From NCBI GenBank assembly GCA_019635355.1, contig JAHBZQ010000001.1, positions 4,712,001 to 4,776,000 on the forward strand: a stretch of 64,000 nt of DNA, read 5' to 3'. The position numbers and the translations under genes were made by a program. A model generated the notes under the pieces. The model did no database searches. It worked only from the letters and a program-made list of their open reading frames with translations, and was not told the origin of the DNA. This DNA is from Rhizobacter sp. GTDB lineage: Bacteria; Pseudomonadota; Gammaproteobacteria; Burkholderiales; Burkholderiaceae_C. Below are positions 50,193-59,086 of this stretch, in pieces (position 1 is the first letter of the stretch; every line of letters begins with the position of its first letter).

Positions 50193-51526
50193 GAGTTCTG
50201 GTAACGGGAGCGACCGGCTGCGTGGGCGCAGCCGTGGTGCATGCGCTGCGCGCGCGCGGCCATGCGGTGGTGGAAGGCTCGCGCGGTGCGGCCGACGGGC
50301 GGCACACGTTGCACGTCGACTACATGCAGCCGCGCAGCCCCGAGGCCTGGGGCGAGGCGCTGCGGCGCGAGCGCATCGAGGTGGTCGTCAACTGCGTGGG
50401 CATCCTCATGCCGGCCCGGGGGCAGAGCTTCGAGCGGGTGCACACCGAGGGGCCGATCGAACTCTTCCGCGGTGCGGCGCTGGCCGGGGTGCACCGGGTG
50501 CTGCAGGTGTCGGCGCTCGGCGTGGGCGACGATGCCGAGGCGCTCGCCACACCCTACCTGCGCAGCAAGCTGATGGCCGACGATGCGCTCGCCTCGCTGC
50601 CGCTCGAGTGGGCGGTGCTGCGGCCTTCGCTGGTCTACGGCCCGCGCAGCCAGAGTGCGGCCTTGTTCGCCACGCTGGCGAGCCTGCCGGTGATCTCGCT
50701 GCCCAGGCAGGGCTGGCAGCAGGTGCAGCCGCTGCACGTGTACGAGCTGGCCGAAGCGATGGCGCGGCTGGTCGAGCAACCCGGTGTGCTGCGCGAGGTG
50801 CATGAACTCGCCGGCCCGGCACCCATCACCTACCGAGACATGCTCGCGGAGTACCGCCGTGCGCAAGGCCTGGGCGATGCGCTGTGGCTTCCGGTGCCCA
50901 TGCCGCTCATGAAGCTGCTGGCGCTCGCCGCCGAGGCCCTGCCGCAGCAGGTGTACTGCCGCGACACGCTGCGCCTGCTGGAGCGCGGCAACACCACGGA
51001 GCACAACGCGCTGCCCGTGCTGCTCGGCCGCCGCCCGACGACGATGGCGCAAGGCCTCGCGGTGACGGCGCCGCAGCCGCTCGTCGACCTGCGCGTGCAG
51101 CTCAGCCCTGCGGCGCAGTGGCTCGCACGCGGTTCGCTCGCCTTCATGTGGCTCTACACCTCGCTCATCAGCGCCTGGCTGCCGCAGGAGTCGGGCGTGC
51201 TCGCGCTGATGGCGCGTTGCGGCTTCGAGGGCGAGTGGGGCATCGCCGCGCTGGTGTTCTCGTGCAGCCTCAACACGGTGCTGGGCGTGCTCGCGCTGCG
51301 CCGGCCGGTGCCGTGGGCGATGGCCCTGCAGGTGATCGCCGTGATCGGCTACACCACGACCGCCGCGCTCAACATGCCCGAGCTGACCATCGACCACTGC
51401 GGCCCGCTGGTGAAGAACCTGCCGGTGCTCGCGCTGCTCACGCTGCTCTGGCTGGCCGCACCGGCAAGCGTGGCCAAGCCCGTGGCAGCGCGTGCCCCGG
51501 CCAGCGCCCGCATGAGGGCCACGTGA
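50189..51526 (+). CDS. NAD(P)-binding SDR-type protein fused to a DoxX-like membrane domain
   Basis: A 445-residue fusion. Residues 1-about 290 form an atypical SDR domain: VLVTGATGCVGAAVVHAL at the nucleotide site, VVNCVGILMP, then LRPSLVYGPRSQSA; the classical YxxxK pair appears weakened to YLRSKLMAD. Residues about 320-430 contain four hydrophobic helices of DoxX-like type (SLAFMWLYTSLISAWL, then LMARCGFEGEWG, then LVFSCSLNTVLGVLAL). Such fusions are known but not characterised. They may couple an NAD(P)H-dependent step to a membrane quinone or thiol. A GGGAGG ribosome-binding sequence precedes the overlapping ATG. Confidence 0.85.
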   Translation: MRVLVTGATGCVGAAVVHALRARGHAVVEGSRGAADGRHTLHVDYMQPRSPEAWGEALRRERIEVVVNCVGILMPARGQSFERVHTEGPIELFRGAALAGVHRVLQVSALGVGDDAEALATPYLRSKLMADDALASLPLEWAVLRPSLVYGPRSQSAALFATLASLPVISLPRQGWQQVQPLHVYELAEAMARLVEQPGVLREVHELAGPAPITYRDMLAEYRRAQGLGDALWLPVPMPLMKLLALAAEALPQQVYCRDTLRLLERGNTTEHNALPVLLGRRPTTMAQGLAVTAPQPLVDLRVQLSPAAQWLARGSLAFMWLYTSLISAWLPQESGVLALMARCGFEGEWGIAALVFSCSLNTVLGVLALRRPVPWAMALQVIAVIGYTTTAALNMPELTIDHCGPLVKNLPVLALLTLLWLAAPASVAKPVAARAPASARMRAT

Positions 51527-51533
51527 GAGCCGC

Positions 51534-52211
51534 ATGAGCACACCCCGCACCCCGTTGCCGCCCGGCCAGCGCGCACGCGACGACTTCCCGCGCTTCGGCG
51601 CCACGCCCTACGCCGAGCGCTTCCCGGCGCATGCCGATCGCGTGCGTGTGCACATCGGTGGCGACGTGCGCACACCCCTCACGCTGGAGCAGGCCTGGGC
51701 GCAGCTGCCGCGCACCGAGGTCTGCGCCGATTTCCATTGCGTGACGACCTGGTCGCACCGCGGCCTCAGGTGGGGCGGCGTGCGCTTCGCCGACGTCTAC
51801 CAGCACGTGGTGCTGCCGCTCGCAGGCGCTGCACCCGACGCCACCTTCGTGGTGATGCGTGCACAAGACGGCTATCGCTCCAGCCTGCCGCTGCAAGACC
51901 TGCTCGCCGACGACGTGCTGCTGGCCGACACGCTCGACGGCAAGCCGCTGCCCATCGCCCACGGCGCGCCGCTGCGCCTGGTGGCGCCGGCCCACTATGG
52001 CTACAAGAACGTGAAGCACCTCGACCGCATCGAGTTCCGCCGCAGCAGCGCGGGCTACCGGCCGGTCGGCCCGCGCTTCATGGCGCATGACCGTGCCCGC
52101 GTGGCGCTGGAGGAGCGCGGCCAGGGCGTACCCGGCTGGCTGCTGCGCTGGCTGTACCGTCCGCTGATCGGGCCCACCGTTCGCCGATTCGCACAGGCCC
52201 TGCGCGAGTGA
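51534..52211 (+). CDS. Sulfite-oxidase-like molybdopterin-dependent oxidoreductase
   Basis: A 225-residue protein with the molybdopterin domain of sulfite-oxidase/MsrP type: the Mo-ligand cysteine is Cys69 in CADFHCVTTWS, and RLVAPAHYGYKNVKHLDRIE closes the cofactor pocket. It has no Tat or Sec signal, so it probably works in the cytoplasm, and lacks a heme domain and the dimerisation domain of full sulfite oxidases. Electrons would pass to a partner, perhaps the membrane SDR-DoxX protein encoded 7 bases upstream. The substrate (a sulfoxide, sulfite or other oxo-anion) is unknown. Confidence 0.85.
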   Translation: MSTPRTPLPPGQRARDDFPRFGATPYAERFPAHADRVRVHIGGDVRTPLTLEQAWAQLPRTEVCADFHCVTTWSHRGLRWGGVRFADVYQHVVLPLAGAAPDATFVVMRAQDGYRSSLPLQDLLADDVLLADTLDGKPLPIAHGAPLRLVAPAHYGYKNVKHLDRIEFRRSSAGYRPVGPRFMAHDRARVALEERGQGVPGWLLRWLYRPLIGPTVRRFAQALRE

Positions 52212-52233
52212 CGTGGCGCCCTCGGCGCTGCCG

Positions 52234-53979
52234 TCAGCGGCTCTGCACCTCGGGCCCTTCGATGCGGCGGCACACCTGCCGTGCGTGGGCCACGGCCTCG
52301 AGTGCCACGCTCGGCGCCGTCACGAGGTTGCGGATCTGCTGCAGGCACGGGTTGGCGGGCGAGATGACGATGTCGACCGCTTCGTCGAGCAGCCGCGCGT
52401 CGCCGTCGGCCAGCTTGAACGAGGTGGGGATGGTGTCGAGCTTGCGCTTGAGGCCGGCGTGCGCGCGGTCCACCGCCTCCAGGTCGTCGAAGCCGAAGTG
52501 ATAGAAGACCAGGCGCTCGCTCAGGTCGAGCATGGGGCGGTTGCGCTCGTTCAGGGCACGGCACAGCGCGCTCGGCAGCTCGCGGGTCTCGGGTTCGCAG
52601 CTGCCGTCGTTCCAGCGCAGGCGGGCACCGTTGAATTCACCGATCAGCCGGCCGCGGTTGTTTTGCAGCAGTGCGTCGACCGCGTCGCTCACGTTGGCGT
52701 CGAGCAGCAGGCCGAGCGTGCCGCGTGGGTCGGGGTCGAGCCGGCTCGCGCCGCGTGGGCGGGTGAAGGCGTCGACCAGCATGACGACGACGCGGTCGTA
52801 GTCGTCGAGGCGGCCCTGGGCCTCGAGTTGGAAGAGCGCGCGCTTCACCGACTTGAGCCCGAGGTTGTCGGAGTTGCCGCCGTCGAACACGTGCAGGTAC
52901 TGCCGGTCGGTGCACTTGAGTTCGTCGTCGCGGTTCTTCGCGCAATAGGTGTCGAGCGCGCCGGGCCGGTAGTCCTGCAGCGTGTGGCTCGGGAAGACGA
53001 GCGGGAACGATGACGAGGCCATCACCGCGCGGGCCACCGAATAGCGGCCGAGGTCGGCGTTGAGGCGGTCGCGGAAGTCCTGCTCGGTGAAGGTGAAGAC
53101 GCTGCCGAAGGCGTATTCGTCGACGGCGAGGCCGGGGCCGCTCTGATCGGTGGCGGTGGTGGCGTTGACGAGCAGGAAGGGCCGCGTGGGGTTGAGCTCG
53201 TCGAAGCGCAGGTCGCCGCCGAGGAGGCGCGTGCCGTAGAGGTTGTCGCCGAGGGTCTGCGCCATGATGTCGCCGCGGTCGTAGGCGGTGAACCAGTAGC
53301 GGGCGATGTTCTGCGGCCACAGCCAGTTGCCGAACCAGCGCAGCAGGTAGTTGCGGCGGGTGAGGTCGAGCACGCTCTCGGGCTGCCAGTCGCGCAGCTG
53401 CTTGAGCGGGGCCTGGCGGCACAGGGTGTCGAGGCGGCGCAGCGCCTGCGTGTGCGTGGGCAGCCTCGTGTGCAGCAGGGCAAGGTCGTTGGTGCTCAGC
53501 GGGGCGTTGCACTGCAGCGTGTGGTGGGTGGCATCGAGCTTGACCTGCTGCGCGAGCGGCGTGCCGGCCATCAGCGGTGGCAGGGCGGCGGCGAGCGCCG
53601 GTGAGTTGAGCGACACGTCGCGCGAGGCGGCGTAGAGCGCGGCGGTGATCGAGCCACCCGACACCGACGAGAGCACGTCGACTTCATCCAGCAGGTCGAG
53701 CTCGGGGTAGAGCGTCTGCAGCCGGAGCATGGTCGCGGCCGACAGGTAGGCCGCCCGCGAGCCGCCGCCCGAGAGCGCGAGGAACATCAGCACCTTCGGG
53801 TTGCCGCGCGCGCCGTCGATGGCGAAGCTCGCGCGTGACGGGGCCGCCGCGCTCGCCGGGGGCGAGGCGGGCAGCGGCTGGTTGGTGTGGGTGAAGAGGG
53901 TCGTGCAAGCCGACAGCAGCGCGGCGCCGCAGCCCGCGAGCAGCCGGGCGGCGAGGGGGCGAAGGCGCGCGAAGCTCAT
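52234..53979 (-). CDS. Patatin-like phospholipase, lipoprotein
   Basis: A 581-residue protein with a lipoprotein signal: the lipobox LLSAC puts the lipidated cysteine at Cys25. The patatin domain has an oxyanion loop GGGSRAAYL, a nucleophile elbow SVSGGS with Ser107, where the first Gly of GxSxG is Ser, and the catalytic Asp in VFDGGNSDN (Asp366), so the Ser-Asp dyad is present. It probably hydrolyses phospholipids at the periplasmic or outer-membrane face. It is convergent with the sulfite-oxidase-like gene (22-base gap) and divergent from the antiporter gene. Confidence 0.87.
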   Translation of the reverse strand: MSFARLRPLAARLLAGCGAALLSACTTLFTHTNQPLPASPPASAAAPSRASFAIDGARGNPKVLMFLALSGGGSRAAYLSAATMLRLQTLYPELDLLDEVDVLSSVSGGSITAALYAASRDVSLNSPALAAALPPLMAGTPLAQQVKLDATHHTLQCNAPLSTNDLALLHTRLPTHTQALRRLDTLCRQAPLKQLRDWQPESVLDLTRRNYLLRWFGNWLWPQNIARYWFTAYDRGDIMAQTLGDNLYGTRLLGGDLRFDELNPTRPFLLVNATTATDQSGPGLAVDEYAFGSVFTFTEQDFRDRLNADLGRYSVARAVMASSSFPLVFPSHTLQDYRPGALDTYCAKNRDDELKCTDRQYLHVFDGGNSDNLGLKSVKRALFQLEAQGRLDDYDRVVVMLVDAFTRPRGASRLDPDPRGTLGLLLDANVSDAVDALLQNNRGRLIGEFNGARLRWNDGSCEPETRELPSALCRALNERNRPMLDLSERLVFYHFGFDDLEAVDRAHAGLKRKLDTIPTSFKLADGDARLLDEAVDIVISPANPCLQQIRNLVTAPSVALEAVAHARQVCRRIEGPEVQSR

Positions 53980-54051
53980 GCCGGCGTTATAGGAGAGACC
54001 GAGAAGCACCGTGTCCCCAACGTTAGGGAGCCGTCTGCTACCGTCTGCCGC

Positions 54052-55533
54052 GTGCACAGTTTCAACCTCGTTCTCCTCGCGGGTGGGCTGCTCGTCTTCG
54101 TGAGCCTGCTGGTCGGTGTGGCGTCGGCACGCGCGGGGCTGCCCTTTCTGCTGGTGTTTCTGGTGGCCGGCATGCTGGTGGGCGTCGACGGGCCCGGTGG
54201 CGTGCGCTTCGACAACTCGCTGCTGTCGGCCTGGGTGGGCCATGCGGCGCTCGCCATCATCCTGCTCGAAGGCGGCGTGAGCACGCCCATCAAGACCTTC
54301 CGTGCCGGCATCAAGCCCGCGGTGCTGCTGGCCACGGTGGGGGTGCTCGTGACCGCCGGCGCGGTGGGCGTGGCCGCGATGCTCGCGATGGGGATCGACT
54401 GGCGCTACGGCCTGCTGCTCGGCGCCATCGTTGGCTCCACCGACGCGGCGGCCGTCTTTTCGCAACTGCGCCAGAGCGGCGTGCACCTGAGCGAGCGGGT
54501 GGCGGCCACGCTCGAGATGGAGTCGGGCCTCAACGACCCGATGGCGGTGTGCCTGGTGCTGGCGCTCATCGACGTGATCCGCGCCGAGGCCGGGCCGGGC
54601 GAAGTGGCGATGCTGCTGCTGCGCCAGGGTGGCTTTGGCGCAGCGTGCGGCCTGCTCGGCGGGCTCGGTGTGGCGTGGCTGCTGCGCCGCGTGGCGCGCC
54701 GGCTCGAGCTCACCGCGGCGCACAGCGGCATGCTGGCGCTCATCATCGTGTCGGCGGGTGTGGTGGTGTTCGCGGTGGCCGGCCTGCTCGAAGGCTCGGG
54801 CTTTCTCGCGGTGTACCTCTTCGGGCTGATGGTGCGCGAGCGGGCCGACGTGGCCGCGCATGCCGCCTCGTCGGCACTCGACGGCTTCGCCTGGGCGGCT
54901 CAGGCGAGCATGTTCCTCCTGCTGGGCCTGCTGGTGGCGCCACATCAGCTGCTGGCGAGCGCCGGGCCCACGCTGGCGATCGCGGCGGCGCTGATGTTCG
55001 TCGCGCGGCCATTGGCGGTGGGCCTGTGCCTCGCGCCGCTGCGCTTCAGGCGCGGCGAGATCGCATTCATCAGCTGGGTGGGGCTGCGTGGCGCGGTGCC
55101 CATCGTGCTGGCGCTCTTCCCGCTGCTCGCGCGTGTGCCCGACAGCTACCGCTTCTTCAACGTCGCGTTTGCCGTGGTGCTGGCCTCGCTGCTGCTGCAA
55201 GGCACGACGCTCGCCCGTGCGGCCCGCTGGACGGGCGTGGCCCTGCCGCCACCCGAGCCGCCGCCCGGCGAGGGGCCGGTGGTGGGCCGGCTGCTGCTCG
55301 ATGCGGCGCTGCCGCTCGACGAGGTGTTTGAATTCTTCAAGCTGCCCCCACCTGAAACGGCTGGCCCGAGCTTGCGCGACTGGATGACCGACACGCTGGC
55401 GCGCGGGCATGGGGTGGGCGACGGTGTCGACTGGCACGGCGCCCGTTTCGAGGTGCACGCGATGCAGGGCGAGGTGATCGCCAGCGTGGGCGTGACGCTG
55501 CAACCGACCGCGGCACAGACGACGAGGACCTGA
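54052..55533 (+). CDS. CPA1-family cation/proton antiporter, NhaP2/CvrA-like
   Basis: A 493-residue membrane protein. About 12-13 helices fill residues 1-390, with the ion-site region GAIVGSTDAAAVFSQL and the conserved LEMESGLNDPMAV typical of potassium/proton antiporters, and FISWVGLRGAVPIVLALFPL later. A cytoplasmic tail of about 95 residues follows (LPLDEVFEFFKLPPP). The GTG start is chosen because in-frame ATG-led extensions run into the divergent gene; TACCGT lies 7 bases before it as a possible -10. Its stop overlaps the YkvA gene start by one base. Confidence 0.9.
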   Translation: MHSFNLVLLAGGLLVFVSLLVGVASARAGLPFLLVFLVAGMLVGVDGPGGVRFDNSLLSAWVGHAALAIILLEGGVSTPIKTFRAGIKPAVLLATVGVLVTAGAVGVAAMLAMGIDWRYGLLLGAIVGSTDAAAVFSQLRQSGVHLSERVAATLEMESGLNDPMAVCLVLALIDVIRAEAGPGEVAMLLLRQGGFGAACGLLGGLGVAWLLRRVARRLELTAAHSGMLALIIVSAGVVVFAVAGLLEGSGFLAVYLFGLMVRERADVAAHAASSALDGFAWAAQASMFLLLGLLVAPHQLLASAGPTLAIAAALMFVARPLAVGLCLAPLRFRRGEIAFISWVGLRGAVPIVLALFPLLARVPDSYRFFNVAFAVVLASLLLQGTTLARAARWTGVALPPPEPPPGEGPVVGRLLLDAALPLDEVFEFFKLPPPETAGPSLRDWMTDTLARGHGVGDGVDWHGARFEVHAMQGEVIASVGVTLQPTAAQTTRT

Positions 55534-55931
55534 TGGTGTTCAAAGTGGGCAAGCTCGTGCGGGCCGCCAACAAGGCGCGGCTGGCCACCTACCTCATCGC
55601 GCTGTGGAAGCTCTTCAAGCACCCGCAGACGCCACGCGCCGCCAAGGTCACCGCCATCGCGGTGCTCGCGTATGTGCTGAGCCCGATCGACCTGATCCCC
55701 GATTTCATTCCGGTGCTGGGCCTGCTCGACGAAGTGGCGCTGGTGCCGCTGGGCATCGCGCTCGTCGTGCGCCTCACGCCCAAGCCGCTGTGGGAATCGC
55801 TGCTGAAGGAGGCCGAGGCTTCGCGCGACAAGCTGCCCCGGCTGTGGTGGGGCGCGGCCTTGATCGTGCTCGTGTGGTTGGTGCTGATGGGCCTCTTCGT
55901 GTGGTGGCTCGTGAGCCTCTTCGGCGCATGA
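55533..55931 (+). CDS. YkvA family (DUF1232) membrane protein
   Basis: A 132-residue protein with the DUF1232 core LAYVLSPIDLIPDFIPVLGL followed by LDEVALVPLGIAL, and a C-terminal hydrophobic helix (LIVLVWLVLMGLFVWWLV). The family is widespread and its role is not known. It overlaps the antiporter stop by one base and the nuclease start by four (ATGA), so the three genes are translated as one unit. Confidence 0.9.
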   Translation: MVFKVGKLVRAANKARLATYLIALWKLFKHPQTPRAAKVTAIAVLAYVLSPIDLIPDFIPVLGLLDEVALVPLGIALVVRLTPKPLWESLLKEAEASRDKLPRLWWGAALIVLVWLVLMGLFVWWLVSLFGA

Positions 55932-56395
55932 GGCGGCTCGTCGCCTTGCTGGCCCTGCTCGCGTGTGCCTCGGCGCATGCGCTGAGCGGCGTGGTCACGC
56001 ACGTGACCGACGGCGACACGCTCTGGGTGCGCCCCGAGGGCGGCGCGCCGGTGAAGGTGCGGGTGCAGGGCATCGACGCACCCGAGCGCTGCCAGGCCTG
56101 GGGGCCGCAGGCGCGCGACGCGCTGGCGGCGCGTGTGCTGCACCGGCAGGTGGAGGTGCGCACGCGCGCGAAGGATGCCTACCACCGCACCATCGGCACC
56201 GTGGCACTCGACGGTCACGACGTGGCCGCGTGGATGGTGCGCGAAGGCCACGCGTGGAGCCAGCGTTACCGCCGGAGCCCCGGCCCGTATGCGGCCGAGG
56301 AGGCCGAGGCACGGCGATTGCTGCGTGGCCTGTTCGCAGCACCCGCGGCGATCGAGCCGCGGCAGTTCCGCAAGGCGCATGGGCCTTGCGAGTGA
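55928..56395 (+). CDS. Secreted thermonuclease family (SNase) protein
   Basis: A 155-residue staphylococcal-nuclease-like protein with a signal peptide (LVALLALLACASAHA). The active-site pieces are VTDGDTLWV, VRVQGIDAPE (Arg45, Glu53) and YHRTIG (Arg87), so the two arginines and the glutamate needed for catalysis are all present. It should cut DNA or RNA in the periplasm or outside the cell. It forms a coupled unit with the antiporter and YkvA genes, although a functional link is not obvious. Confidence 0.9.
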   Translation: MRRLVALLALLACASAHALSGVVTHVTDGDTLWVRPEGGAPVKVRVQGIDAPERCQAWGPQARDALAARVLHRQVEVRTRAKDAYHRTIGTVALDGHDVAAWMVREGHAWSQRYRRSPGPYAAEEAEARRLLRGLFAAPAAIEPRQFRKAHGPCE

Positions 56396-56429
56396 CGATG
56401 TTTGATTTCTTGACTGCAGGGATGTCCTG

Positions 56430-57224
56430 ATGAAGCTGATCGCAAGAGGGGTGGTGGCGTGTGGGCTGGCGCTGGGTGCCGGTGTCGCGGGGGCACAGGC
56501 TTTCGACACGGTGCGCCTGGACGGGCCCGAGGGCGAAGGGCAGGGCCGCATCGGCCTGGCGGCGATTGCTGGCCACCGCTACCTGGGCTCCGACGAGGAG
56601 CGCTACATGCTCTTCCCGACCGTCGACTACCGCTGGGCCAACGGCTGGTTTGCGGGTGTGGGCAACGGCGTGGGCTACCGCTTCAAGAGCGCGAGCCCGC
56701 AGTGGCAGTACGGGGTGCGCCTGGCCGCCGACTTCGGCCGCAAGGAGAGCCGCTCCGAGGTGCTGCGGGGCTTGGGCGACATCCCGCGCAGGCCGCAGGC
56801 GGGTGTCTTCCTCAACTGGCATGCGGCGCGCGCACTCGCCTTCCACAGCTCGCTGCGTTATGGCTCGGGCGAAGACCGTGACGGCTTGGTCGTCGATGTG
56901 GGCCTCAACACCGGCACCCAGATTGCGCCGCGCTGGCGCCTGGGCCTGGGTCTCGGGGCCACCTGGGTCAACCGCGCGTGGATGCAGTCGTACTTCGGCA
57001 TCACGCCCGAGCAGAGCGCCCGCAGTGGCTATGCGGTGTCAACGGTCGGCGCGGGCGTGCGCGATGTGAAGCTGAGCACCTCGCTCATCTACTTCATCAA
57101 CCACGACTGGAGCGCCTCGTTCATCGTGAGCGCCACATCGCTGCAGGGCGACGCGAGAGACAGCGTGATCGTGCGCGAGCGCAACCCCGTGACGGGCATC
57201 CTTGCGGTCGGCTATCGCTTCTGA
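56430..57224 (+). CDS. MipA/OmpV family outer-membrane protein
   Basis: A 264-residue beta-barrel protein with signal peptide (LIARGVVACGLALGAGVAGA). Strands with the MipA/OmpV features are seen: YLGSDEERYMLFPTVDYRWANG (split YLGSDEERYM, LFPTVDYRWANG), and a C-terminal strand ending in Phe (ILAVGYRF), the usual Bam signal. In E. coli MipA scaffolds murein-synthesising enzymes; OmpV in Vibrio is an outer-membrane protein of less clear role. Its stop codon abuts that of the convergent arginase gene with no base between. Confidence 0.88.
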   Translation: MKLIARGVVACGLALGAGVAGAQAFDTVRLDGPEGEGQGRIGLAAIAGHRYLGSDEERYMLFPTVDYRWANGWFAGVGNGVGYRFKSASPQWQYGVRLAADFGRKESRSEVLRGLGDIPRRPQAGVFLNWHAARALAFHSSLRYGSGEDRDGLVVDVGLNTGTQIAPRWRLGLGLGATWVNRAWMQSYFGITPEQSARSGYAVSTVGAGVRDVKLSTSLIYFINHDWSASFIVSATSLQGDARDSVIVRERNPVTGILAVGYRF

Positions 57225-58145
57225 CTACTTCCGCATCAGCGTGCTCTTGCCGAAGAGGCTGCCGATCAGGTCGACCGCCACTTCGGCGGTGCGGTTGCGC
57301 ACGTCGAGCGCGGGGTTGAGTTCCATCACGTCGAGCGAGCCCATGCGGCCGGTGTCGGCGATCATCTCCATGCACAGCTGCGCTTCGCGGTAGGTGGGCC
57401 CACCCATGACAGTAGTGCCCACGCCGGGCGCGTAGTCGGGGTCGAGGAAGTCGACGTCGAAGCTCACGTGCAGGTGGGTGTTGACGTCGAGCGTGGCGAG
57501 CGCCAGCTCCATCGCGTGGCGCATGCCCATCTCGTCGATGTAGCGCATGTCGAAGACTTCAAGGTCCATCTCGTGCACGAAGCGCTTCTCGCCCGCGTCG
57601 ACGCTGCGGATGCCGATCTGGCGGATCCACTTCGGGCTGATCGCCGGCACGTGGCCGCCGATCTCGATCAGCTCCTTCGGACCTTTGCCGCACAGGCAGG
57701 CCACCGGCATGCCATGCAGGTTGCCGCTCGGGGTGAGGATGTTGGTGTTGAAGTCGGCGTGCGCATCGAGCCAGAGGATGCGCAGCTTCTTCTTCGCTTC
57801 TCGGCAGTGGCGCGCCACCGCGCTGATGCTGCCCAGGCCGAGGCAGTGGTCACCCCCCAGCAGGATGGGGAAGCGGCCCTGCGCCAGCTCGGTGTGCACG
57901 GCGTCGTGCACGAGGCGGTTCCAGGTCACGACTTCTGCGAGGTGGCGGTAGCCGTCGACCGGCGGTTGCCAGGGGTTGGCCGGGCCTGAGAGGTTGCCGC
58001 GGTCGATGACTTCGAGGCCCTGGCCTTGGAGGGTGGTCACGATGTTGGCCACCCGCAGTGCCTCGGGGCCCATGCTCGCGCCGCGATCGCCAGCGCCGAT
58101 GTCGGTCGGGGCTCCGATGATGCTGACGGTTTGCGCGGCGTTCAT
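57225..58145 (-). CDS. rocF: Arginase
   Basis: A 306-residue ureohydrolase. All manganese-ligand motifs are present: GGDHCLGLGS, WLDAHADFNT and SFDVDFLDPDYAPG, with the arginase-type opening IIGAPTDIGAGDRGASMGP. It splits arginine into ornithine and urea in the cytoplasm. The size and the spacing of motifs fit bacterial RocF rather than agmatinase. It is 5 bases downstream of the LOG-family gene on the same strand, so the two may be co-transcribed. Confidence 0.93.
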   Translation of the reverse strand: MNAAQTVSIIGAPTDIGAGDRGASMGPEALRVANIVTTLQGQGLEVIDRGNLSGPANPWQPPVDGYRHLAEVVTWNRLVHDAVHTELAQGRFPILLGGDHCLGLGSISAVARHCREAKKKLRILWLDAHADFNTNILTPSGNLHGMPVACLCGKGPKELIEIGGHVPAISPKWIRQIGIRSVDAGEKRFVHEMDLEVFDMRYIDEMGMRHAMELALATLDVNTHLHVSFDVDFLDPDYAPGVGTTVMGGPTYREAQLCMEMIADTGRMGSLDVMELNPALDVRNRTAEVAVDLIGSLFGKSTLMRK

Positions 58146-58150
58146 TGGCG

Positions 58151-59065
58151 TCAGTCTTCCATGTCGAAGCTTCCGAGGTCGCCGATCTCGGTGGCGGGCA
58201 GGTCGAAGCCGTATTCAGCCTCCAGCGCTTCCCACGCTTCTTCCGCCGACTCGACGAACTTGAAGAGCTGCAGGTCGACCTCGCTGATCATGCCGGTCTC
58301 GACCAGGTGCTCGAAGTTGACGAGCTTGGTCCAGAACTCGCGGCCGAAGAGCAGGATGGGGCGGCGGCGGCACTTGCCGGTCTGGATCAGCGTGAGCACC
58401 TCGAACATCTCATCGAGCGTGCCGAAGCCGCCGGGGAAGCACACCAACCCGATCGAGCGCATCAGGAAGTGCATCTTGCGCAGGCCGAAGTAGTGGAACT
58501 GGAAGCACAGCTCCGGCGTGATGTAGGGGTTGGGCGCCTGCTCGTGCGGCAGCACGATGTTCAAGCCGATGCTCTTGCCGCCCACTTCGTGCGCACCGCG
58601 GTTGCCGGCTTCCATGATGCCGGGGCCGCCGCCGGTCACCACGTAGATCGGTGCGGCGAGCTCGCGCGATTTCTGCGTCACGAGTGCGCCGAAGCGGCGG
58701 GCCTCGTCGTAGTAGCGCGACATGCGCACGTGGTTCTCGGCGATGCGGATCGCGGTCTCGTTGTTGGCGCTGGTCGCATCGGCCAGCAGGCGCTGAGCCA
58801 CGTCGGGGGGCACGATGCGGGCGCTGCCGAAGATCACGATGGTCGACTCGATGGCCTGTTCCTTCTGCACCATCTCGGGCTTGAGCAGCTCGAGCTGCAT
58901 GCGCACCGGGCGCAGCTCGTCGCGCAGCAGGAATTTCTCGTCGGTGAAGGCGAGGCGGTATGAGCTCTCCGGGCCGTCGTAGAGCGAAGGCGGCGGGCCT
59001 TGCAGCTCGGCTTCCTTCTTGGCCGGGAGGATGTTGCGGGCGGTGAGTTCTGTGCGCTTGTCCAT
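58151..59065 (-). CDS. LOG family protein (cytokinin riboside phosphoribohydrolase-like)
   Basis: A 304-residue protein with the LOG nucleotide-binding core: VIFGSARI, VVTGGGPGIMEAGNRGAHE and the signature PGGFGTLDE. The core is preceded by about 75 residues not present in the short plant-type LOG proteins, which places it with longer bacterial relatives. Some family members hydrolyse nucleoside 5'-monophosphates to base and ribose phosphate; older annotation as lysine decarboxylase is incorrect for the group. It lies between moeB and the arginase gene. Confidence 0.9.
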   Translation of the reverse strand: MDKRTELTARNILPAKKEAELQGPPPSLYDGPESSYRLAFTDEKFLLRDELRPVRMQLELLKPEMVQKEQAIESTIVIFGSARIVPPDVAQRLLADATSANNETAIRIAENHVRMSRYYDEARRFGALVTQKSRELAAPIYVVTGGGPGIMEAGNRGAHEVGGKSIGLNIVLPHEQAPNPYITPELCFQFHYFGLRKMHFLMRSIGLVCFPGGFGTLDEMFEVLTLIQTGKCRRRPILLFGREFWTKLVNFEHLVETGMISEVDLQLFKFVESAEEAWEALEAEYGFDLPATEIGDLGSFDMED

Positions 59066-59086
59066 GGGGTGCAGCTTACCCCCGGT

